Source of the DNA: Chitinophaga pinensis
Lineage (GTDB): Bacteria; Bacteroidota; Bacteroidia; UKL13-3
Assembly: GCA_945875195.1 (NCBI GenBank)
Contig: CAMCJW010000067.1
Span: forward strand, 1-11,612
Length of the DNA stretch: 11,612 nt
Direction: 5' to 3'
A model generated the notes under the pieces. That model was given only the letters and a program-made list of their open reading frames with translations, made no database searches and was not told the origin of the DNA. The translations under genes were made by a program, and so were the position numbers. Positions within the stretch are counted from its first letter, which is position 1. The number at the start of each line of letters is the position of its first letter. Below are positions 1-7,800 of this stretch, piece after piece.

Positions 1-922
1 ACAAATGGTGTTCTACTTGGAAGTTTAAGCCACCTAATAACCAACTTACTGTTTTGTTTTTTGTGGCAAAATTAAAGGTGGTGTTTAATTGATGAACTGC
101 CCATTCTGTTTCAATTTTGGTGTCTTCTCCAAGGGTATCAATAAATGGCGCGTCTTCAACCACATGAGCCAATTGAAACACAATGGCAATAGCAATGCCG
201 CATACAAAAACTGTAACACCGTATCCCATTAAAGTATAGGCAACACCCACATTGTAAATTGGTAGAATTAAAAATAATCCTACATAGCCAATTTTGGTAG
301 CCCAAAAAGCAAAATGCTCAGAAGGTTTCATTTTACGAATTGGTGTAAAGTCGGAAATTTTTCTTGAAAAGTACTTCCTAAAATCATTCATAAATATCCA
401 AAACAAATAGGTAAGGCCATAAAGCAGCAAACCATAAATGTGTTGAAATTTATTGAACCAATATTTTGGCTGAGTAGTATGCACCCTGATCCAAGGTTTG
501 ATATCGATGTCATCATCCATACCTTCAATGTTGGTATAAGAATGGTGGTTTACATTGTGCTTGAGTTTCCACATAAAGCTGGAGCCACCTAATAGGTTCA
601 AAGAATAGCTCATCATGTTGTTTACCCATTTAATTTTGCTATAACTACCATGTGCGCCATCGTGCATCACATTAAAGCCAATTGCGGCCATATCAAAGCC
701 CATGATGGCGCAAATGCCAAGGCTCAACCAGCCAGATGCAGGGGTAAAAAACACCAAAATAGCATAACATGCTACCAAAATGCTAACCAGAATAATTGTT
801 TTGAGGTATAATTTAAAATTACCAGTGTAATCAATACGTTTCTCAACGAAATACTGATCAACCCTGTCTTTTAATGTATTGAAAAATAATGCGTTACTAT
901 TATTAAACTTAATTTTTGCCAT
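1..922 (-). CDS. Membrane fatty acid (acyl-CoA/acyl-lipid) desaturase, C-terminus cut by window edge
   Basis: Reading the minus strand from an ATG at 922 gives 307 open codons that run off the left edge. All three histidine boxes of the membrane di-iron desaturase family are visible: HDGAH at residues 87-91, HNVNHH at 122-127 and QVEHH at 302-306. Hydrophobic stretches lie around residues 42-60 and 67-86, with another pair before the third box. The family inserts a double bond into fatty acyl chains using O2 and electrons from ferredoxin or cytochrome b5, at the inner membrane. The Q-x-x-H-H third box is typical of front-end/linoleoyl-type desaturases (the DesA, COG3239 group), but regiospecificity cannot be read from sequence. 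About 50 residues are probably missing, judging from usual family length. The gene is divergent from the DUF721 gene with a 105-base gap, so it has its own promoter, which I could not identify securely. Confidence 0.93.
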   Translation of the reverse strand, partial: MAKIKFNNSNALFFNTLKDRVDQYFVEKRIDYTGNFKLYLKTIILVSILVACYAILVFFTPASGWLSLGICAIMGFDMAAIGFNVMHDGAHGSYSKIKWVNNMMSYSLNLLGGSSFMWKLKHNVNHHSYTNIEGMDDDIDIKPWIRVHTTQPKYWFNKFQHIYGLLLYGLTYLFWIFMNDFRKYFSRKISDFTPIRKMKPSEHFAFWATKIGYVGLFLILPIYNVGVAYTLMGYGVTVFVCGIAIAIVFQLAHVVEDAPFIDTLGEDTKIETEWAVHQLNTTFNFATKNKTVSWLLGGLNFQVEHHL

Positions 923-1027
923 TCTAATTATAATTGGCCTGCAAGATACCTAAAAGTTTGTAAATCACTCCTGATTGATAGCAGGTTTTACACAAAAATT
1001 AAAATAATAGCTCGAAAAAACTGATAT

Positions 1028-1339
1028 TTGAAGGTAAAAAAAATCAACTTGAGATTCCAAGACGAACAATCCTTAAAAGACTTGATAAGCCAATTGGTTG
1101 ATCACAATAAGTTGAAGCCCAAATTATTAGAGGCTAAACTCATAGCAGAATGGCCGCGCATTATTGGTGAACCCATTGCCAAATATACCGAAAGGGTACA
1201 AGTGCATAAAGGACAATTAATTTTACACATCAGCTCCCCAGCCTTGCGCAACGAACTCAGTTTCCAACGCAAAGCCTTGGTAGCACTCATCAACAAAGAA
1301 CTCGATTGCGATTTCATTGAGGATGTGTTGATTAAATAG
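1028..1339 (+). CDS. DUF721 / DciA-like protein (probable replicative helicase loader), TTG start
   Basis: This 103-residue protein matches the short Bacteroidota form of DUF721. It has an N-terminal helix (SLKDLISQLV), the core AEWPRIIGEPIAKYTERV around residues 40-57, then a strand-rich segment and SSPALRNELSF at about 69-79. DciA family members interact with the replicative helicase DnaB and replace the DnaC/DnaI loaders. That role is established for other bacteria and is inferred here. The start is TTG at 1028. An in-frame TGA lies at 1022-1024 and no other Met codon occurs in the frame, so an ATG start is impossible without losing the N-terminus. It is monocistronic here, with the divergent desaturase on one side and a 121-base gap before ftcD on the other. 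It is not beside recF, where such genes often sit. Confidence 0.85.
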   Translation: MKVKKINLRFQDEQSLKDLISQLVDHNKLKPKLLEAKLIAEWPRIIGEPIAKYTERVQVHKGQLILHISSPALRNELSFQRKALVALINKELDCDFIEDVLIK

Positions 1340-1460
1340 TGGGTTTTTCCTATCTATTACCAATAAAATAACTTAATTATTGTACACCAAATTTGGATGT
1401 AATAGATTGAGGTTTCATTCTTCTTAGAATTTATGTTATTTCGAACCAAAATTAACAAAC

Positions 1461-3149
1461 ATGACAAAGCAACTGATAGAATGTGTTCCCAATTTTAGTG
1501 AGGGGAACGATATGGGTATTATTAAGCAAATTACCAATGCCATTGAGGCCGTTGAAGGGGTAATGTTGCTAGATGTAGATCCTGGAAAGGCAACCAATAG
1601 AACAGTGGTAACTTTTGTTGGGGAACCGGCTGCTGTAATTGAGGCAGCTTTTCAGGCAATTAAAAAGGCAAGCGAAATTATGGATATGCGCAAACACAAA
1701 GGCGAGCATCCGCGCATGGGTGCTACCTATGTTTGTCCTTTAATTCCCGTTAGTGGGATCAGCATGGAAGAAACTGCTGAATACTCTAAAAAATTGGCAA
1801 AAAGAGTGGGAGAGGAGTTAGCCATTCCTGCCTATTTATATGAATATGCACAACCAAACAAATCAAGGAGCAATTTATCTGTCATCCGTGGTGGTGAATA
1901 CGAAGGCTTTTTCGATAAAATTAAATTGCCAGAATGGAAACCAGATTTTGGCGAAGCGGTATACAATGAGAAGTCGGGTGCAACTGTTATTGGCGCCAGA
2001 GATTTTTTAATTGCATACAATATCAACTTAAACACAAAATCAGTTCGCTTAGCAAACTCAGTGGCTTTTGATGTGCGCGAGGCAGGAAGAACCAAACGCG
2101 AAGGCAATCCCATTACTGGCAAAATTGTTAAAGATGCAGCTGGCAATGATGTTAGAATACCCGGCACTTTAAAAGAATGTAAAGCCATTGGTTGGTTCAT
2201 TGAAGAATATGGCATTGCCCAAATTAGCATGAACCTCACCAATTATAAAATTACTCCAGTTCACAAGGCTTTTGATGAAGTATGTAAAAGTGCAGAATCA
2301 AGAGGCATGCGCGTTACAGGTTCAGAATTGGTTGGTTTGATCCCATTAGACGCGATGTTAGAAGCGGGTAAACATTATTTGCTCAAACAAAAACGTTCAT
2401 TGGGTGTAAGTGAAGAAGAACTCATAGAAATTGCTATCAAATCTTTGGGATTAAATGAACTTTCTGCTTTTGATCCGCAACAAAAAATCATTGAGTACAA
2501 ATTACGCAATGCAGCAAACGAAAAATTGATTCGCATGAACCTAGTTGCTTTTGCCAATGAAACCGCAAGTGAAAGTCCGGCCCCAGGTGGTGGCTCTATT
2601 AGTGCTTATGTTGGTGCTTTAGGGATTTCATTGGGTACCATGGTGGCTAATTTAAGTGCTGGCAAAAGAGGCTGGGAAGACCAAGTATCCTTCTTTAGTG
2701 AGTGGGCTCAAAAAGGTCAGGTTATCAAAGACAAATTGCTCAAAGCGGTGGATGAAGATACTGCGGCTTTCAATAAAATCATGGATGCATTCGGTTTACC
2801 CAAATCAAATGAGGCAGAGAAATTGGTTCGAACCGAAGCCATTGAAGCAGCAACTAAATACGCCTGCGAAGTTCCTTATGCAGTGATGCAAACCAGTTAC
2901 GATTCTTTGGCGCTTTTGGCTGTGATGATTGAAAAGGGTAACCAAAATTCTATCACAGATGCAGGTGTTGGAGTATTGTGCGTTAAGACAGCGGTGCGTG
3001 GTGCTTATTTCAATGTATTGGTGAATGCACAAGGTTTAAAAGACCAAGCTTATGCAAAAGCCATGGTTGAGCAAGCAAAAGCATTGTTGGCTAAAAACCA
3101 TGCTGAGGCCGATGCTTTGTTAACTAAGGTTGAAGCGGCTATTGCTTAA
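1461..3149 (+). CDS. ftcD: Bifunctional glutamate formimidoyltransferase / formimidoyltetrahydrofolate cyclodeaminase
   Basis: The protein transfers the formimino group of N-formimino-L-glutamate, the histidine breakdown product, to tetrahydrofolate. It then deaminates the product to 5,10-methenyl-THF in the cytosol. The 562-residue length matches the fused mammalian FTCD type (about 540). The transferase domain covers roughly residues 1-325: ECVPNFSEG near the N-terminus, DVDPGKATNRTV at about 38-49, and KGEHPRMGA at 80-88 with His83 aligning to the catalytic His of the mammalian enzyme. The cyclodeaminase domain covers about 350-562, with the folate-binding APGGGS at 374-379 and the conserved DAGVG...RGAYFNVLVN block near 500-522. 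Residue 90 is Tyr where I recall Asp in relatives. No hutH, hutU or hutI lies in the window, so this is a lone histidine-pathway gene locally. The ATG at 1461 gives the expected N-terminus. Confidence 0.96.
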   Translation: MTKQLIECVPNFSEGNDMGIIKQITNAIEAVEGVMLLDVDPGKATNRTVVTFVGEPAAVIEAAFQAIKKASEIMDMRKHKGEHPRMGATYVCPLIPVSGISMEETAEYSKKLAKRVGEELAIPAYLYEYAQPNKSRSNLSVIRGGEYEGFFDKIKLPEWKPDFGEAVYNEKSGATVIGARDFLIAYNINLNTKSVRLANSVAFDVREAGRTKREGNPITGKIVKDAAGNDVRIPGTLKECKAIGWFIEEYGIAQISMNLTNYKITPVHKAFDEVCKSAESRGMRVTGSELVGLIPLDAMLEAGKHYLLKQKRSLGVSEEELIEIAIKSLGLNELSAFDPQQKIIEYKLRNAANEKLIRMNLVAFANETASESPAPGGGSISAYVGALGISLGTMVANLSAGKRGWEDQVSFFSEWAQKGQVIKDKLLKAVDEDTAAFNKIMDAFGLPKSNEAEKLVRTEAIEAATKYACEVPYAVMQTSYDSLALLAVMIEKGNQNSITDAGVGVLCVKTAVRGAYFNVLVNAQGLKDQAYAKAMVEQAKALLAKNHAEADALLTKVEAAIA

Positions 3150-3168
3150 TTTGTAAATACTGACAAGT

Positions 3169-3498
3169 ATGAATTTAATTAAAAAGTTCATTACGCTAGT
3201 TTTAATGATTGTGGCGCCACTAATAAGTGGCAAAGCATTTATTGAATATGCCAATATCAGTTACCTCAATAAAAAGCCAAGTTATCCATTTGGCAAAGAG
3301 TTGATGAAAACCATTCAGGTGAATGATATTTCATATTTAGCAAATTACCAGAGCGAAATTTTGAGCATAGGATTGGTGTTTTTGGCTGTTTCTGTTTTGG
3401 CTTACATCAGCATGATGATTAAGGCCTTGATTAACTTGGTTTGGCTGTCGTTAATTATTTTGTTTGGGTATTTTATTACCTCCCGCGCTGGATTGTAA
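3169..3498 (+). CDS. Small three-helix membrane protein, unknown function
   Basis: I do not recognise this 109-residue protein. It has three hydrophobic stretches: residues about 7-25 (it could also be a signal anchor), 64-84 and 86-104. A polar loop of roughly 38 residues rich in Lys, Asn and Tyr lies between the first and second. The last two helices are separated by only a Lys, suggesting a tight hairpin. No catalytic motif or cysteine is present. Its start lies 19 bases after the ftcD stop on the same strand, so it is probably cotranscribed with ftcD. That alone does not link it to histidine catabolism. The ATG at 3169 is the natural start, followed by the Lys-rich N-terminus expected for a membrane protein. 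Confidence 0.72.
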   Translation: MNLIKKFITLVLMIVAPLISGKAFIEYANISYLNKKPSYPFGKELMKTIQVNDISYLANYQSEILSIGLVFLAVSVLAYISMMIKALINLVWLSLIILFGYFITSRAGL

Positions 3499-3637
3499 TT
3501 TTTTTTATTTCCTGCCATTAGAAAAGCTTAATTTAAATTAGGTCTGGTCGACTAAATCGTAAGTAGCCGTTTTAAATTTGAATTGTTATTAAATCAATTT
3601 CAAAAAGCACAAGTTGCCAAAAAATAAATATTTGAAA

Positions 3638-3669
3638 ATTGGGAATTATATTTATTTTATATAAATTTG
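3638..3669 (+). promoter_or_regulatory. Candidate Bacteroidota sigma-A promoter for the lipoprotein/T9SS gene pair
   Basis: The element at 3662-3669 is TAAATTTG, an exact fit to the Bacteroidota -7 consensus TAnnTTTG. ATTG at 3638-3641 sits 20 bases upstream, one mismatch from the -33 TTTG and within the usual spacing. The start codon at 3689 follows 19 bases after the -7 element, so the leader would be short. A second TTTG at 3631-3634 is too far away (27 bases). This is a consensus match only. The surrounding DNA is very AT-rich, which raises the chance of a random hit. Confidence 0.45.
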
Positions 3670-3688
3670 GTTTACATTTAATTAGAAA

Positions 3689-4264
3689 ATGAAAGAATTT
3701 CACTTCCTTACAAGTTGCGCTAAAATCATATTTTTTCTATTCTTAGGTGCGTTCCTTTTATGTTTTGGTTCCTGTAAAAAAAAGGACTCGAGGTATAATT
3801 TTAACAACAATAAAATACCCCAAGTAAATAATTACAGCTCGGTTTTTTGTAAGATTAATGATTCTAATTGGTGCGATTGTATGCCCTTAGGACAAGGATT
3901 TAAGACATCTGGTGTTTACGCAGATTATTTTTTAACCTATCAGAATAGGCCTTTAGAAATGAGAATAAGAGATTATTGCGATACTAACTATAGAAGTTTC
4001 TTTTTTTACATAAATGAATTTAATGGTGTTGGTAAATACATTTTGGCAAGCAAACCTAGTTATGCAAAACATGAATACTTTTCTAATAATATTAATAATT
4101 TTGTTGTTTTTAGTACGAATTTATACAATACTGGAATTGTGGAAATCACAAATTTTGATTCAGTAAAAAAAGTGTTTTCTGGCAAATTTTCTTTAAATCT
4201 TTCAGATAGCATTCAAACAATAGTTATAACAAATGGAGTATTTAAAAATGTAAAATATAATTAA
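3689..4264 (+). CDS. Predicted outer-membrane/periplasmic lipoprotein, unknown function
   Basis: This is a 191-residue protein with a lipoprotein signal peptide. A hydrophobic core at about 13-25 is followed by the lipobox FGSC, with Cys29 as the lipidated residue and KKKD directly after it. The mature part is beta-rich and polar, with many Asn, Tyr and Phe and Cys pairs at WCDC and YCD. Its ending (FSGKFS..., then GVFKNVKY) resembles small Bacteroidota lipoproteins that finish in a G-x-F-x-x-V-x-Y strand, such as those grouped under DUF6252. That family assignment is only an impression. A T9SS-type surface protein starts 16 bases downstream, so the two are probably one operon and the lipoprotein could be a surface partner of it (inference). 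The region is clearly more AT-rich than ftcD. Confidence 0.75.
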   Translation: MKEFHFLTSCAKIIFFLFLGAFLLCFGSCKKKDSRYNFNNNKIPQVNNYSSVFCKINDSNWCDCMPLGQGFKTSGVYADYFLTYQNRPLEMRIRDYCDTNYRSFFFYINEFNGVGKYILASKPSYAKHEYFSNNINNFVVFSTNLYNTGIVEITNFDSVKKVFSGKFSLNLSDSIQTIVITNGVFKNVKYN

Positions 4265-4280
4265 CTAATTTAATCAACCT

Positions 4281-4823
4281 ATGAAACAATTACTAACCCT
4301 TTTAGTGATTTGCCAAATGACAAATCTTGCCACAAGTCAAACCTCTTTTTCTGCATCAAACTCCTATTTATCTGCTTCTAGTTCGGGAGATTACACAATT
4401 TATAGTAACTCTGCAACATCGCTTTCTCAAATTGATAAACCATTTGTATTGGTTGAAGGATATGATACTAAAAACAATAACTCTGCAATAAATACTTTCG
4501 GATATATATCATCAATATTATCAAATCAGTTAGGCATTCAACTTCTTTCACAAGGATATGATATAATCGTATTAAATTTTGCAGATAATGGAGATTATAT
4601 TCAGAGAAATGCATTTTTAGTGGTTGAACTTTTAAATAGAATTAATTCTGCTAAACAAGGCAATGAGCAAATAGTAGTTTGTGGATTAAACACTGGTGCA
4701 ATAGTGGCAAGGTTTGCGTTATCTTGGATGGAGGCAAATTCAATGAGCCATAATACCAGATTATTTGCCTCAATTGATGCACCTAATAAAGGACTGAATG
4801 TCCCTCCAAGTTTTCAGTTTTAG
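4281..4823 (+). CDS. N-terminal fragment: signal peptide plus start of alpha/beta-hydrolase-like domain with lost nucleophile
   Basis: This frame encodes 180 residues. Residues 1-20 form a Sec signal peptide with a likely cut after TSQ. A Ser-rich segment follows, then an alpha/beta-hydrolase-like core. FVLVEGYD at 55-62 resembles the oxyanion-side strand, and VVCGLNTGAIVARFAL at 132-147 is the nucleophile elbow and following helix. SIDAPNKGLNVP near the end corresponds to the segment usually seen as D-S/T-P-H-x-G-A-N-x-P in Bacteroidota esterase-like proteins. The elbow reads G-L-N-T-G, so the expected Ser is Asn137 (codon AAC at 4689-4691, one transition from AGC). The frame ends at the TAG at 4821, in the middle of the fold. 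On its own this product would be an incomplete domain lacking the T9SS tail. Confidence 0.7.
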   Translation: MKQLLTLLVICQMTNLATSQTSFSASNSYLSASSSGDYTIYSNSATSLSQIDKPFVLVEGYDTKNNNSAINTFGYISSILSNQLGIQLLSQGYDIIVLNFADNGDYIQRNAFLVVELLNRINSAKQGNEQIVVCGLNTGAIVARFALSWMEANSMSHNTRLFASIDAPNKGLNVPPSFQF

Positions 4824-4867
4824 TAAAGAAATTAGGGCTCACACCTGCTCCACAAATATTTGCTAGT

Positions 4868-7800
4868 TTGTTTGGAATTGATGGAAAAATGTATAAACAA
4901 TTGGTTTATAATTCTACCAATGGTTCTGGTTTATGGCAAGGAAGATCTTTTGAATTTATTGCTTTTTTCAATGAATTTAACAGTTTAAATGGGAATGGTT
5001 TTCCTAAACTTTGCAAAAACATTGCCATATCAAATGGAGCAAAATTACCTAATATTTATAATGGAATTGGAACAGGAGGACCAGAACTTGCTTTAAGTTA
5101 TGATTTTCGGGTTCCAAATAACATCATTTTTGGCAGTTCTAATCCCAATGGAACATCATCCATTCAAGGAGGACTCGCTTACTCTTTTTCTAAGCAAATT
5201 CAAGGAAGTTTGCCCCCTACAACTATCCTCTTTATGGGTGCTCAAAATATTGGCTTTATACAACAAACATTCAACATCCCATTTATTGAAAACGATGGTA
5301 TTGATATTTGTCCTGGAGCGTCAACAGACATTTTTTTCAAAGAATTTGATAACTATGTTAAATCTTTACAAACAACTTATGCACAAGAAACACACGAATT
5401 TGGTGGTACACTTTCCAAATTTACAATGGTTCCTACATCCAGTGCCTTGGGAATATCTGATGATTGGTTTACCAATATTTCTAACAATCTAACGATTTCT
5501 TGTAGCATTCCTTTTGATGCCTATTATGCACCAATAAATAGAAATAATGATATTCTCACTAATAGCACAATTGGTTCTAATTGGTTGTATGACCAAATAA
5601 TGGTGACTAATAATTTGATAGAAATTACTTCTGCAACCCCGTTTAATTTTGGTGAAAATACAAGCGATATTATTTTTAACGATTTAACGGTGAAAAATCA
5701 AGGTTCTCTCTATATTAACGGTAATTATGCAACAGATAATATTTCTAGAAATTCCTCATTTAGTAATCCACAAACAGCAACAAAGGAAAATTCCACATTT
5801 ACAGTATACACCTCCTGCAAAAAAACAGTAAAAATAACAATTGATAATGGAAGTTATCTAAATATAGGTGATTATAATAGAGGTGGTATACTACATATTC
5901 AGCAAGGAAGTGAATTGTTATTAAAGAATGGTTCAACTACAATTTTAGATGCCAACTCTAAAATTGTAATTGGTAACGGGGGAAAATTATTATTTGAAGC
6001 TGGGGCTTTGTTAAATTTACTTAAAAGCACCTCTACCATTGAAATTTTGAATGGAGGTAAAATTCAAATTGGCCCAGATGCAACCTTTACCTTTAGTGGA
6101 GAAGGTTACATGGTATTTGAGGATAATTATCCTGTGAAAACAAATATTATTGCAGGTGGCCCAAATGCTAAATTTTATATTGATGGTTCAAACAAAAGAA
6201 AAGTTATTGAGGTAAAAGGCAATGAGGCACTTTATCCTTCGGATTATTTAGCCTCATTTGAGGTAGTAAATTCAACAATTGTATTAAATGAAAATACTAG
6301 AATGATTGTAGGTTGCCCGCTTAAATTATATAATGTTGATATATTACCTAATCCATCAAGTCCGAATTTACAGCACAGAGGTTTACACCTTTTTGGGCAA
6401 AAAACTGAAATTAGTGTTTTAAAAGTAGTCCGTGGTGTAAGGGGCATAACATCATATAATAATTATTACCACAATGATTTAAATATTAGTGCCTATACGG
6501 CAACTAATTGTATCGTGGGACTTTGGGCAAATGATAAGGCGGTAAACATTTTTTCTGGCACATTTACAGATAACTCACAACAAGGTATTTTCCTAAACGC
6601 GCTCTCTAGGCCAAGTGAACTTAACAGTATTACTGCCTCAAGAAATATCTCTGGAGTTGATGTAATTAGCAATAAAGGCGTGTTAACTAAGTTTACCTAT
6701 CCAAATTTTCAATTTAATGGGAGTGGTATTTATGCAGATAATTCTACTATTTCTGCTCAATGCGGGAAAATAAAAAACAGTAAAAATTATAACATTTATC
6801 TAAAAAATAATGCATTATTAGATTTAGATCCTGCTCATATTTTAAATGCTGGTTTAATTGATTTTTGCAATTCTAGCAATGTCTATACTCCATTTATTAT
6901 TCGTCTGGATAAAGCTGCACATGGTCCCTATTTAAATAATTCAAAATCGAATTTTCTTTCTCAAGATTGGAGAATTTGGGGTGACCTTCGCACAATATCC
7001 TCATTATTTAGCTTCTTGTATTGGCCAATTAGTGTTAATCAAAATTTTTGGCCACCATCTCCCGGAGGTCTAAATGTGCCAATATTGAATTCCATGTATA
7101 AAGTAACCTTTAAATCATTAAAATGGCCTAGAAATATACCAACCATTGTTGACTTAAATTATTTTGACAATACTCCATTATCGGCTTCACCCAACACTTC
7201 AATATGCAATCCATTTAATAATACTCAAATGTCATTATTTAATGGTGTAAGAAATAAATACAAGTTGAATGATGGAAGAAACATAAAGGATTTATTAAAA
7301 TCTGGGGTTGATAAACTTTATAGCCCACAAGCAGATGTTTTAGGTGCAATTCAGGATTTTAAAGATGTCTTAAATGAAACTTATACAATTGATGAGTTAA
7401 GTGAATGGACAATTCCATTAATGTACACTTTTGATAAGCTATACGAAAGTATCGCTAGAGGCCTGCAAAACAAAACTCTAAATGAGATTAATTCAGATGG
7501 TACAGACCCAATATTTTTCACATCAACAATAAGCCTTTACAATACTTGGATAACTCATTTTTCTGAAGATAATAAGTTAAAATTCACACTAAAATTAAAT
7601 AAAGCACTTTTTAACAGGCTTTTCAATAAAATTGAATTTTCTTTACTTCAATTAAATTGCTTAACACAAATTTCAGATGAGGATGACTTACCTCTGCTTC
7701 AATATTATATTTGTGTTTTAGATAAAGAGGTGAAAATGGCCAATGGGCAAATTGAAAGAGAAAATTATAATGTTTTCGAAGAATGTATTTCATTGCTTCA

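Noticed and set aside
1432..1443. Possible -7 element before ftcD (TATGTTATTTCG region)
   Set aside because: It has two or more mismatches to the consensus in any register and is not better than chance in AT-rich DNA.
1832..2242. 136-residue open frame antisense to ftcD
   Set aside because: It has no recognisable family features and lies wholly opposite a highly conserved enzyme gene.
3529..3540. 12-base palindrome TAATTTAAATTA after the small membrane protein gene
   Set aside because: It contains only A and T, would form a weak stem with no loop, and is not followed by a T run; chance is likely.
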